DNA of 64,000 nt, from positions 9,100,501-9,164,500 of the forward strand of contig CM048852.1 of the NCBI GenBank assembly GCA_026545225.1. The letters run 5' to 3'. This DNA comes from Cornus controversa. Taxonomy: Eukaryota; Streptophyta; Magnoliopsida; Cornales; Cornaceae. Shown here in pieces: positions 11,140-21,600 of the stretch (position 1 is the stretch's first letter; each line of letters begins with the position of its first letter). A program made the position numbers and the translations under genes. Under the pieces are notes generated by a model that was given only the letters and a program-made list of their open reading frames with translations, did not search any database and had not been told where the DNA came from.

Positions 11140-11365
11140 GGGCCCAAAGTGGACCCAGGGGTGGGCCCCCGCGAGTGGGGCCCAAAAGTATTTTTCCCGG
11201 CGCCGGCCGGTGCCGGCGCCGGCCCCACGCGCCGGCACGCGCCGGCCAGGCGCGTGGGGAAGCCCCTGCGCTGGGGCTTCTTCCCCAGCGCGCCCAGCAG
11301 CGCGCACAGCGCGCTGCCGGCGACTTCCCGGCGACGGTCCGGCCTCCTCCGGCCACCGTTCGCCT
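11140..11365 (-). other. Very GC-rich block inside the LTR
   Basis: About 225 bases of extreme GC content, rich in CpG and in palindromic GCCGGCGCC words, within otherwise AT-rich LTR DNA. The equivalent spots of the other LTRs (about 8500-8600 and 46900-46950) hold much shorter, moderately GC-rich sequence. Open frames on both strands here are a composition effect. Confidence 0.8.
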
Positions 11366-13617
11366 CCATTTTTGCGCCGTTCTTCTCCTCTCGACGCCGT
11401 CTATGTATTGGTGCAAAAAGCCCCATCCAAAACAGCCCGAATCAAAAACCCCCAATTCACAAGTTCTAGGGTTATTCGCAAAATTCAAAAAATTAAAACC
11501 CAATAATTCACGATCTGTTTTCCTAAGGATTTAGAGTTGTTTACAGTTTAATTCCAACACAGTAGGTTCACAATTAAACAATTATTTCTTACAAATTGCA
11601 TAAATGAATGATTTCTTCCTTAACACAATATACATATACATGAACACATATGCATATAACCTTACATGAACAAAATCAATTAAATCTACATACAATCATC
11701 ATAGTTAATCTCACGAAATTTATCAATAGCAGAAAATATAAACATGCAATTAACTACAAATTTTTAATATAAATATATGCTCAAACCTAGACTATGCATA
11801 CGGATTCAAGGGGGAAGAGAAGAATTAAACTTGCCTTTTTCTCGACGAATTAACTTGTTCACCCGATCGTCACTCCCTTCTCTCTTTCGTTTTCTCTCTT
11901 TTAGTTCTGTGCGTAACACAACGGCAAACCCTAATTTCTTCTTCTTTTCTTTTCCTTTTTGTTTTAATTATTCTTTTATTGTTTTTCCTAAAACTAATAA
12001 AAATCAAATTAATAATAATAATAAATATAGCAATAGCAATATTATTATAACCCTAGGCCCATCATTTTAAACATAACCTTAGCCCACTCATCCTAGCCCA
12101 AATTCCTCCCTAGCCCAACCCAAAACATTTAAATAAAAATAATACACAATTTATACCAATTCACATAAAATGACAATATGCATGTATAAAAGACAAGCAA
12201 CTCTCCTACAATGATAATCTATGTAAAACAAAAAAAAAAAAAAAAAAAAAAACATTTCACATGAATTACTAAAATAAAGTAATAATGTAAAGAGGTTAAA
12301 TTGACACCTAAATTTTCCGGGGTATTACATTCTTCCCCCCTAACAGAGGAATTCCGTCCTCGGAATTCAGCTCATACCTGAAAGAAAAAGCTCTGGATAT
12401 TTTGCTTTTATCTCATCCTCCCTTTCCCAAGTGGACTCCGCCTCGTTATGGTGGCTCCACTGAACTCGTACTAACGGAATGGTCGTAGAACGAAGGACCT
12501 GATCCCTACGGTCAAGAATACAGTAAGGCTGCTCCACATATGTTGTATCTGGCTGTAACTCAATCTCTCCTACAATGATAATCTATGTAAAACAAAAAAA
12601 AAAAAAAAAAACATTTCACATGAATTACTAAAATAAAGTAATAATGTAAAGAGGTTAAATTGACACCTAAATTTTTCGGGGTATTACATATATATTATAT
12701 TTGGAGGCATGTCAGGATTGCCAAGCATGTTAGGATTTCCTAATACATAATAAGGTATCTGTACATTATATTTGGAAGTATGTCAAGATTGTCAGGCATG
12801 TCGTGTTTGCCTAATACCTAATAAGGTATTTATACATTATATTTGGAGGTATGTCAAGATTGCCAGGCATGTCAGGATTGCCTAATACCTAATAAGGTAT
12901 CTATATATTATATTTGTGGGTATGATAGGATTGCCCAATACCTAATAAGGTATTAATAAAATACGAGTATAGGCATGTCAAGATTGCTTAATACGTATTA
13001 AGAAATTTAGTTATGTGTTCCGGTATGTTATGATTGCCACTTGTTCGAACTTAGAAACTTGTTATACCTTTATTGTGATAATGGAGGGGTTAGTTCAATA
13101 CATAGTTCTAATTATTTCCGGGACAGGAGATTAGATGATAAAATGGTATATTATATCTATATATTTTATTATTCCCTCTGATAGAGCGTATGTTTATCGG
13201 TTCTCTGTTGGGTGGTACTAGAGGGAACTTGGTCATGAGTTTAACCCACTTTGTTGATATTCAAGGTCTCAGACAGTTTCTACCTCGAAGTTAGAGTGTG
13301 AAGTTCGTAGAGTGTGACAGTCATATAATCCTTACCAGACTTCAATGTAGGGACTTCGATTTTTTTATAAAGTATTTACTTTTATGATTCTTGGTTAGGT
13401 GTCCTTGAGTTACGGCACTTCTAAGTTGTATCGTTTTGATTCGTATTATGTTTATTTAACATTATTATTTATTTCAGTTAGACTTTCCTTTCAGTATTTA
13501 TATTTTTTTTTCTTTTGTCCTTGTATTTTGTGTTTGTATGCTATCAATTGTAGACATTCCTTTTGTTTTATGTGTGGGACTGGCCACCTCATGCGTGAAA
13601 TTGTAGGGAGTATTTCA

Positions 13618-14040
13618 AACAATGATAAGATTAAGGAGAGCATGGGACACCAGGAGAAAGCTCATCGCTTCCACGTGGAAGGTCACAACCGCCACATGAA
13701 ACTGTTGCCATAAACAGGTATCGAAAATTTCTATAAATAAAACATCATTGCATACATTGCAAATCTTGTTCAACACAACACTACTTCAATTCTCTTTAAT
13801 TCAAGTCCAACAATTAAATTAACTTTCACATTCCAGCAATGTATTTTAATACATTTTAATCCAAGTTCCCGCACTTTCGATTATATGTTATGTTTTGTTT
13901 AACTGAAATTCTTTTTCAAGTCCTGCGCTTTCATATTCAATTATTTAATTTTTTGTCTTCTCCTTTCAATTCCTTTAATTTCTTTGTTATGTTAATTATT
14001 CCTTTTAAATTTTCAGTCATATAAAACTTTCAAAAGCCCT
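13618..14040 (+). promoter_or_regulatory. Unidentified promoter-like DNA, right half, with TATA box
   Basis: A G-box word CCACGTGG at about 13673, then TATAAATA near 13732 and a C/A/T-rich leader. The layout (G-box, TATA, pyrimidine-rich leader with CCCGCACTTTC) resembles an LTR or pararetrovirus promoter. No gene follows directly. It probably continues the segment ending at 7421. Confidence 0.35.
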
Positions 14041-15003
14041 AGAAAACTTTCAAAAGTCCTATGTTTTCAAAGACAAAAAAGAACTTTTGGAGGTGATTAT
14101 TTCAGACTTTCTTTGAATCGCCTGATTCGAACATTTCAAATGTAATATAGTTTGAATCTTCATTTGAAACTGATTAAGTTCCTGAGATGCCCACACTTTC
14201 ACGGGAAGATTTTTACAAGCCAAAAAGTTTCCATGGAGTCCTCATTGCATTGTCTGCTTGAAGCTTTATGGGAACCTACTTGGTTTTCATGAGGCCCCCT
14301 GATCATGTCTTGGAACAGAGATATATATACATACGGTTTCTGGTGTTTTCGATCTCAATCTGCTGGGTGTTCTGTTTTTTTGAATTTTCCGTTTCATTCT
14401 AACGTTCTCGTCCTTGTGGACCTGGCCTGATCTTGTCTCCTAAGGCAGGTGGTTGGGGCCCCTAGCATGGGCCTCCCTTTAGCCTTGGGTTATTCCTTGT
14501 ACACTCTTGTTCATCTATATATATAAGAGTGATTTTATTTTAAAATTCTCCTCAAGTAGTTTGGGTCCTACATCAGACGCACTTTCTTCCTTCATACTAG
14601 AAAAACTTTCCTGGACCTGTTTCTTAAAATCTCGAGTATAAGAAGTCTTTATAGGCAGCCACACGGAATTTGGTCCTTCAAAACTATATAACACACTGAC
14701 ACACACACACACACACATATATATATATTACGAGGTCAACTGCATGTAGCGTAAGATGCACAACTATAAGGATGCATGCAAATATGCAATGCTGGATTCC
14801 TCTGCCCAAGAGACGAAAGTAGTAATCCAGTTGGAGAGGTCACTATTATAGGGGTATCAAAGGCAACAGTTGATTGCATTAACTTCCCAGCACGGTTTTT
14901 AGATGAGAAGATGATGGGTATATTTAAAACATTCTCAACAAAATATTTAAAACATTCTCAACTATCAAGTCCATGATATCATGATATGGGGTCGTTCCTT
15001 ATG
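14041..15003. other. Intergenic region upstream of the glycine-rich protein gene
   Basis: No convincing gene. It contains a short CA/TA microsatellite at 14700-14729 and the distal promoter of the gene at 15088. Confidence 0.4.
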
Positions 15004-15015
15004 TCTATATAAAAA
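15004..15015 (+). promoter_or_regulatory. TATA box of the glycine-rich protein gene
   Basis: TCTATATAAAAA lies about 75 bases before the ATG at 15088, giving a short leader of the usual plant length. Confidence 0.7.
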
Positions 15016-15087
15016 CCCTCATTCGGAGTCCTCACTTCTCATCTCAAATTAAAGTCATCTTAATTTACTATCCTATTACTTTCAAAG

Positions 15088-15597
15088 ATGACTTCTAAGT
15101 TTCTTCTTCTGGTGCTTCTTGGTGCTCTTATATGTAACACCTATGCTAGGAAGCTTGTAAGCACAAAGGGTTCTCTGAAAGATGAAAAAAATGTAGGTAT
15201 TGGTTTTGGAGGTGGCGGTGGGTTTGGCGTAGGATTAGGTGGTGGAGTTGGTTTCGGAGGAGGAGCTGGTGCTGGGCTTGGTCTTGGGGGCGCTGGACTT
15301 GGTGTGGGAGCCGGAGGTGGTGGTGGACTTGGTGGCGGAGTGGGCACTGGATTTGGTGGAGGAGCTGGTTGGGGAATTGGAGGTGGACTGCCTGGAACCG
15401 GTGGTGGACTGCCTGGAATTGGAGGGGGACTGCCCGGAACCGGTGGTGGATTGCCTGGAATTGGAGGTGGACTTCCTGGCTCCTGGAACCGGAGGTGGAC
15501 CGCCGGGAATCCGTGGTGGACTGCCTGGAACCGGTGGTGGGCCTGGAGTGACGCCGCCTTGACTGAGGAAAGAAGCTGTGTTACCAAGCATATATAA
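15088..15597 (+). CDS. Secreted glycine-rich (cell-wall-type) protein
   Basis: A 169-residue frame. Residues 1-20 (MTSKFLLLVLLGALICNTYA) are a typical signal peptide, followed by RKL and a short charged segment. Residues about 36-100 are Gly-rich (GFGGGxG and GLGGGxG). Residues about 98-130 are GGGLPGTGGGLPGI repeats like those of putative plant cell-wall glycine-rich proteins. The last part changes to a Trp/Arg-rich tail. In the next frame the GGGxPGxxGG pattern resumes and ends cleanly as GGGPGVTPP at 15562, so a 7-bp tandem duplication (TCCTGGC/CTCCTGG near 15472-15485) has probably shifted the frame. The ancestral protein would have been about 155 residues. The promoter has a good TATA box and the gene is intronless. 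It may still be expressed with an altered tail. Confidence 0.8.
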   Translation: MTSKFLLLVLLGALICNTYARKLVSTKGSLKDEKNVGIGFGGGGGFGVGLGGGVGFGGGAGAGLGLGGAGLGVGAGGGGGLGGGVGTGFGGGAGWGIGGGLPGTGGGLPGIGGGLPGTGGGLPGIGGGLPGSWNRRWTAGNPWWTAWNRWWAWSDAALTEERSCVTKHI

Positions 15598-15769
15598 TCA
15601 ATTACTATTAAGATGTGTTTGCTATATATGTTGCTAATGATGTATTGTTTCTATGTAAGTCTGCTTTAATTGCAGTCTAAATATTATAATGAAGAAATAA
15701 GCGCAGTGTTTAACTACATTAGATATATATATTGAAAACTACTTGCCTCTCTAGATCTGTCAAAGTGAT

Positions 15770-15809
<40 letters not shown>

Positions 15810-16206
15810 CTGAAAAATGGAAACAAGTGCAATGCATTTTCAGTTATATATCCATCTGTCTCTCTCTATCACACAAACATAAGTTAAATATTCGTGCAAT
15901 TAACTAGGTAACTAACCAGTTGCTGTGTTCACGAGTTGAAGGAACTAAAACACACTACAATGTCACTCAAAGCCTAGTTTCAAATTAATTTCAGTAATTT
16001 AGTTTCTGTTGCATGATTTCTTGCTATCTTGATGTTCGCTTGGAGGGAATTAGGCTTCCTTCAATCTACTGAGTTCTTTAGAATTAAAATGTTTTTTTTC
16101 CGCTCTCTTGAATCCATATTTATTTTGATTTTCTGAATCAAAACACAAAAGAACCAAAAGCTTTTGGTTAGTTTGGTAACACTTTTCTCTTTCAGATATA
16201 CACTAT
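15598..16206. other. 3' flank of the glycine-rich gene with TA microsatellite
   Basis: Holds the 3' UTR (possible poly(A) signal near 15690-15700) and a (TA)n tract at about 15774-15807. No gene seen. Confidence 0.5.
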
Positions 16207-16560
16207 TTTTTTTTTTTGGGTAAGGTAAGTAAGTATATTGATAATTAAATGTACATGGAAATTCTCAGAGGAGAGAAAACATAAGGCTTTGTGGCCTTAA
16301 CATTATAGTTGGATCAACTGGATACATAGGTGTAACTAAAGTAAAACAAAACAAAAAACCAGAGCATAAGGTAAAAACAAGTAGTAGCTTGGCATCTCAT
16401 AGAAGTAACATAAAGAGATAGGAAAACAAACACCTGGAATAGGAACTTGAACTATAAAAAATCTGGTGGTTTCTTTGGTGGCCTAAGAGTAGAGCTTGGG
16501 AGATACCAAGTGGCTGCTAGTTTCCTGCTCTGTTGTTTTTGAATGAGCATGAGTGCAATC
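16207..16560 (-). mobile_element. LINE 3' end, 5'-truncated
   Basis: A T-run at 16207-16218 is the poly(A) tail of a minus-strand insertion. Next to it, the minus strand reads ACTTACTTACCTTACCC, similar to the tail of the LINE at 35737-35745 (ATACTTACCTTTC). No coding part is kept and the inner boundary is uncertain. No target duplication was identified. Confidence 0.45.
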
Positions 16561-16667
16561 TTAGTGTGATTGTTCGATGGATACACTGGTTGGTGATATT
16601 CTGTAAATTGAGTTCCGGAGTTGTTTGGTTTATATAGTGATTGTTTTTCTCGATCTCTTTGCCTACA

Positions 16668-16672
<5 letters not shown>

Positions 16673-16743
<71 letters not shown>
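16673..16743. repeat. (CT)n(AT)n compound microsatellite
   Basis: A run of CT dinucleotides followed by a run of TA dinucleotides. Confidence 0.95.
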
Positions 16744-16745
<2 letters not shown>

Positions 16746-16986
16746 TATCTTCTTTATGATCTTCTGGTTCATTCTCTCTAAAGAAGTAAAAAAAAAGAGA
16801 TAACTCCTAAAATGTTACATGACTGTCACGTTAGCGGTCATGCATGCATCTAATTCGATCTATATATTCCAATTTTCACTACTCGATGTCACATATATGA
16901 TATGACCCTTGTCTATCTACCCTGGTAATTAAATTGGAAATGTGTTGATGTATTTGAAAATGCTGTTCAAATGAAAAGTTAAACCA

Positions 16987-17610
16987 CACTACAAGAAAAT
17001 TAGTCTTTTACGACGGGCCAAAACTGCCTTAAATGACTTTTTAAGGCGGACAATCGCCTGCCCTCTATTAAGGTGTTATAATTACGAAGTTTTTTTAAAG
17101 GCATGCGGAAACTTTTTAAAGGCATTCAAAAACTGCCTTTAATAATTTCATGAACGCCTTTAAAATAATTTTTCAAGGCGGTCACTTAGTGTCTTAAAAA
17201 TTGAAATTTTCAAGGCGGACCATACATGTCATAGAACTGTCATTATTTACGGCGGTCAGTAATCGCCTTTGAAGTTGAATTATTCAAGGCGGACAATGCA
17301 TGTCATAGAACTGTAAGTATTTACGACGGTCAGTTATCGCCTTAGAATATTAATTATTATTGGCGGTTGCTGACTGCCTTCAAATACTATTTATTTAGGA
17401 CGTGCAATGCTTGCCTTAAAATCTAATATTAAGGGCAGCTCTGTCCCGCCTTAGAAGATAATATATTAACGGCGTTTGTGGACCGCCGTAGAAGGTAAAA
17501 TAGTAACGACGTCTCTAACCCGCCTTAGAAGCTACCCACATGATATTATTAAGGGCGGGCTGGGCCCGCCTTAAAAGATACTATTAAGGGCGGCCAAGGT
17601 CCGCCTTAAA
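16987..17610. repeat. Left CACTA terminus and subterminal repeats
   Basis: After CACTACAAGAAAA come about 15 short units such as TTACGACGG, AAGGCGGACAAT, CGCCTTTAAA and GGCGGGC in both orientations. In related transposons such units bind the TNPA-type protein. The array ends at a T-run near 17613. Confidence 0.88.
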
Positions 17611-18697
17611 AAGTTTTTTTTTTTTTTTTTTGAAAATTCCTTTTTCTAATACCTCATTCCAAAAACCTATGAAACCCAATCCAAAAACCTGTGATCAATA
17701 CCAACATCAATTTGTATCGGAAGCTAAAACATTCAAGCCAAAAATACAGTTTGAATAACTTTCATCCCAACCCAAAAGTATGTGTATATCTAATTTGCGG
17801 ATTCAAAGCTAGCACATTCAGCATGCTTAAAAATTACAACCATTGACAAATATACAGTGAACATTTAAAAGACGAATATTCTAGCTACAAATGAACTTAA
17901 GTAAAACAATAAACCCAAGGCAACGTTTGATACCTTTAAGTGCTTCAGTAATTGCATCTGATGTCACCTTCTTTGAACCTTCAAATGCTAAGAAGAACCA
18001 TTCATTTTTATTGGATTCTAAATGCATATTGATTCTCTATGATCAAAAGGTTAATAACGTTCCAATATGTTGCAAAGGGGGTCTGAAAAGCTAGGCTTAC
18101 CCAAAAAGTAAATATTATGCATAACTCCTATGGTGAAGGCACATAGTTTCCATCTCACCTATGCTAAAGATGCCTCTGTTCTTTCATTGCATTTTCTGCC
18201 AAGTAAATGAAAACCAAAGTAATTCTTCGTCAATAAACTATTAATAATTGTGTCTTGATTTTTAATTTCTTTTAGCTAAGTTTAAGTCCTGTACAACAAG
18301 AAGGATAACATTTTTTTTGGGTGGATGGGTGGGGGTGTTAAATAAATACCCACTAACCAGTCCCAAATCCACCAAACTTTTCAAGCTACAAGTAAAGAAG
18401 ACAAATTTGGCTGGGAAGTTTAACTTGAATGATGCATACGAAAATACCAAAACTGTCAACTCCAGGGTAGACACTTCCAAAACATATCCATATATCCACA
18501 ATTTAAAAAATAAATAAATAATATGCGTTACGAAGAAAGAAGTATCTTTAAAACTTTTAATGGTTAAATCATTGACAATGCAATCGATGCAGGTGCCTCA
18601 ATATATATCTTTGTTATTATATGCTAAACATGGTCTTCGCTTCTCAAGCCTAAAGCAGTGTAATTTCTCAAATCTGCACAAAAGGACATGAGGAAAC
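17611..18697. other. CACTA internal DNA, mostly unassigned
   Basis: Apart from the short exon-like piece at 17934-17987, nothing recognised. AT-rich, with intron-like composition; probably captured host DNA. Confidence 0.4.
17934..17987 (-). pseudogene. Possible captured host exon, unidentified
   Basis: A 54-base open segment bounded on the minus strand by a pyrimidine-rich AG acceptor and a GT donor. It encodes FEGSKKVTSDAITEALK. The protein was not recognised. Short length makes this tentative. Confidence 0.3.
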
Positions 18698-18834
18698 TCA
18701 TACAAGACCCTTTTCTTTGAAGACATCCAGCATTGCAGCTCCTATCTTTGCTGGAGATTCAACCACTGTCACCCAAGCTTCTCTGAGGGTCTTAATTTTG
18801 TCTTGTGCTGTACCCTTTCCTCCTGATACTATAG
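18698..18834 (-). pseudogene. Captured last exon of succinyl-CoA ligase alpha subunit
   Basis: The minus strand encodes IVSGGKGTAQDKIKTLREA, then VTVVESPAKIGAAMLDVF and KEKGLV before a stop. This is the C-terminus of the mitochondrial succinyl-CoA synthetase alpha chain (TCA cycle), which normally has EAGVTVVESPAKIGAAML; here Gly is replaced by Trp. The segment is preceded by a consensus acceptor (TGTATGCAG), so genomic DNA with an intron was captured, not a cDNA. The rest of the gene is absent. It lies in the CACTA, on the same strand as the transposase. Confidence 0.85.
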
Positions 18835-19217
18835 CTGCATACACGGAAAGGAATAATAGACTTGAATAACAATTTGACTGAAAAAGTATGTTTCAACTTA
18901 AAATAAGAAGACAATTTTGTCAAAGATCTTCATCAGTAGTATATGCATGAAAATGTAGCAATGCTAGTTTTGCAAAAGCATCATAACCGTTATCTAACAG
19001 TCCATTAAGGTTTAGAAGTATCTGTCTGTTTAGTACTTTGAGTGTGCATAATACCAAAAAAACAGTGCAAATTCAGAACAGTTAAATATCGTAAATACTA
19101 TTAATAGCGACCTGTTTATTTTATGAAAATTTGCTTCTTCAGCATGAAAATGCACTTTGTAGAAAATAGCCATATGCCTCACATTACGCAATTTGTTCTA
19201 TAACATGAAAAGGAGAC
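18835..19217. other. CACTA internal DNA between captured fragments
   Basis: AT-rich and without open frames. The part next to 18835 is probably the captured intron of the succinyl-CoA ligase gene. Confidence 0.4.
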
Positions 19218-19633
19218 TCAGCAAATCTGGTGGTATTTCACCAGAAACCATTGTACTATAGATAGACAATGTTTGAAGCTTGCTTAGTTTACCCAATGAA
19301 GCAAGTAAAGAACCAGAAATTTTAGTATCTTCAAGACCTAACACCTTCAGTTTCTTGCAGTTTCCTAACTCATTTGGGATTTTTCCAGAAATTTCTTTGT
19401 TCCCACCGGCTCGTACAGCTTCCGAATTCGACAATTTTCCTAGTTCAACTGGAAGATCCCCACTAAGCATATTATCAAACAGTAGCAGATTCTTAAGATT
19501 AGTGCAATAGCCAAGCTCTATTGGGATCTTCCAAGTGAGCTGGTTGGAGTTCAATATCAGGTCTTGGAGGTTCAAGAGCTTACCAATGCTTACTGGAATA
19601 GTACCCACAAGACTGTTTGAATTGACATAAACA
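19218..19633 (-). pseudogene. Captured fragment of an LRR receptor-like kinase
   Basis: About 138 residues of plant-type LRRs, with GTIPVSIGKLLNLQDLILNS, IPIELGYCTNLKNLLLFDN, GDLPVELGKL, GGNKEISGKIPNELGNCKKL and SGEIPPDL. The sequence is closest to the ectodomain of the RCH/RGI-type (root meristem growth factor receptor) kinases. Homology stops at both ends inside the LRR array. There is no signal peptide, membrane segment or kinase, so it cannot act as a receptor. Same strand as the transposase. Confidence 0.85.
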
Positions 19634-19739
19634 GATTTTCATAAAGCAGAGTTCCACAAAACAGATTTCCATAAACCAGAATTCTACAAAACAGATTTCA
19701 CAAAACAGATTGCTCAAAAATAGAGCATTTAACATATAT

Positions 19740-19960
19740 CAATTTTGGACAGTAATATTATAAATTCAGCAAACAGAAAATTTGGACAGCAATATTATAA
19801 ATTCAGCAAAAAGAAACTTTGGACAGCAATATTATAAATTCAGCAAAAAGAAATTTTGGACAGCAATATTATAAATTCAGCAATTCAGCATTGTAAAGGC
19901 TATATGGAAATTCAGCAATTCAGCATTTTAAATTCAGCAATTCAGCACATTTTTAATTCA
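19740..19960. repeat. Tandem repeats, about 36-40 bp units, CAGCAATATTATAAATTCAG
   Basis: Four copies of TTGGACAGnAATATTATAAA followed by TTCAGCAAA, then shorter CAGCAATTCAGCA runs. It lies inside the CACTA next to the LRR fragment. Confidence 0.8.
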
Positions 19961-21600
19961 GGATCAACAATATATTAGTCTCTCAAAATCAGCATTATTT
20001 GTTCACAAATCAGCAAGTTTAAAAACCCAAATCAGCAATACAATAGTCTCGTGACAGCTCCACTTTGGATTATAAATGTAGTGCAGTTGAATAAACAATG
20101 ATGCAGCAACTTTCACAGGTCTAACTTGGTTCTTACTGATCAATTATATAAATATACACACGTCAGGTCTAAGGCAAGCACCTTTGTAAATATTGTGAAC
20201 CAATCAGTCCCTATTTGCAGCTTTTGACAGTAGAAATAAACAGTAAATGGACAGAATTAAAACTAACCTCAACCTTAGCCGAACAGTTTTTAAAAAAAGA
20301 ACAACTTTAATGAACTTTAATGAGCATGCTAAAACCCTTTTCAAGCTTAACCTACTACTGGAGTAAACATTGAATCAATTAAGAGCATAACAGCAGCACA
20401 TGTCTTAACAGTCACTGTTCACATCCTATATTGAGGTTTCAGAATTTGAATTTGAGCTATACTCAGTGAATTAACTTTAACTTAGAAATTATAGCCTTAA
20501 TGTAACAAAATACTTTTACTAAGCTCAAATAAAACAGTTACGATGTTTAATAAATAAGTTTTGGCAGACCAATTGTTTTGACAGGTTATTTGAGGTCAAA
20601 AGAGAGGTTTAGGTGTACAGATTCAAGGGCAGCCTCAATTTTAATTCTAAATCAGTATTGACAGATATGAAATGTTAAATCCAAATTGCAGACAACAAAC
20701 ATAGCAGCTCAGAAACTCTTTAAACCACATTTTGAGAAATAGAATAACTAATATTTTCCGCAACAGACACAATCACACAGATTTTCAGAAGTAGAAATTT
20801 GGGGAAAAATAAATGTATTGCTAGTTCAACACAAATGTAATTCAAACCATAGAATAAACATGTATGCCTGTGAGTTGTGTATACAAATATTTAAAGCACA
20901 AATTATAGCAAATTGATGTGTGCCTGTGCTTGTGTGAAAGAGAAGAGTTTAGAAAATAGTTTCAGCAATTCAGCATTTTAAATGGCAGCTATATAGAGCA
21001 ATTTAGAACAGTCAAACTCAATTTTCAACAACTTTAGATTTATGGCAGCAAGTTGAACAATTCAGCAAAGTAGATTTTCTGGCAGCATTAAAATTCCGAT
21101 AAAACAGATTTCAAACAGCAAGTATACCATCTAGAACACAATTTTAAGCAAGTGAAATAGGTAGAACAGATTTTCCAGCAATTATACTATCTAGAACACA
21201 AATTTTTAGCAAGTCAAATAGCTATAACAGATTTTCCAACAAGTTTACCATCCAACCCAAAATTCTGTCCCTAAAGCAAAATAACATCAAAACTCATAAT
21301 AGAATATTAGCAATTCAAACCCTCAATAACAGAATGGCAAATTAAGTCCTCAATAATAGAATAGCAAATCAAATCCATAAGAGTGCGCCTGTGAGAGGTG
21401 TGTGTCAACAAGTAAGCCCCAATAAGTGCGCCTGTGATGGTGTGCATATATATATATATATAGAGAGAGAAACTAACCTTAGAGTTGTTTTCAAAAGAAC
21501 CAAACATGCCCTGAACAGATTGTTTTCAAAAAAATTCTATATATCTCTTGTAGAGATACAACCACAAAAACAAGCAAAAAGCCCCAAAATACGATTATCC
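19961..21600. other. CACTA internal noncoding DNA with CAGCAA/GAACAG repeats
   Basis: No gene seen. Dispersed CAGCAA, AACAGATTTTC and ATCTAGAACACAA words occur, with two clear tandem copies at about 21115-21250. A GA/TA microsatellite is at 21447-21470. Confidence 0.5.

Larger units (their letters stand above)
9333..12688 (-). mobile_element. Inverted, shortened chromovirus element with TATAT target duplications
   Basis: Inserted into the solo LTR. TATAT flanks it at 9328-9332 and 12689-12693. Parts, read on the minus strand: an LTR-start piece (12567-12688), a remnant of the pol end (12331-12566) whose translation includes WEREDEIKAKYPELF, typical of the integrase tail of Tekay/Del chromoviruses, a polypurine tract (12330-12342) and a full LTR (9333-12329, about 3.0 kb). 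It is much shorter than a whole element and broken. The LTR-start piece and the LTR match closely, so the insertion is fairly young and younger than the solo LTR around it. Confidence 0.82.
7422..13617 (+). mobile_element. Solo LTR, Tekay/Del-like chromovirus, interrupted by an inverted relative
   Basis: Starts TGTAATACCCCG at 7422 and ends with GTATTTCA at 13617, the same ends as the other chromovirus LTRs here. Flanking five-mers are AATAA (left) and AACAA (right), a near-perfect target duplication. Without the insertion at 9333-12688 it is about 2.8 kb. It carries conserved LTR blocks: CTTCACTTCCCCTTTGAA near 7960, ATACCAATGTGTAGCTTAGA near 8387, GGCATGT-type short repeats and a TTTAACCCACTTTGTTGATAT block near 13237. 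No internal region remains, as expected for a product of LTR-LTR recombination. Confidence 0.75.

Noticed and set aside
11002-11534. Several long Ala/Pro/Arg-rich open frames on both strands
   Set aside because: They come from extreme GC content, which removes stops in all frames; no domain or codon signal was seen, and they lie in an LTR.
15141-15591. Pro/Ser-rich frames antisense to the glycine-rich gene
   Set aside because: Mirror images of GGN codons; the sense frame has a signal peptide, TATA box and start.
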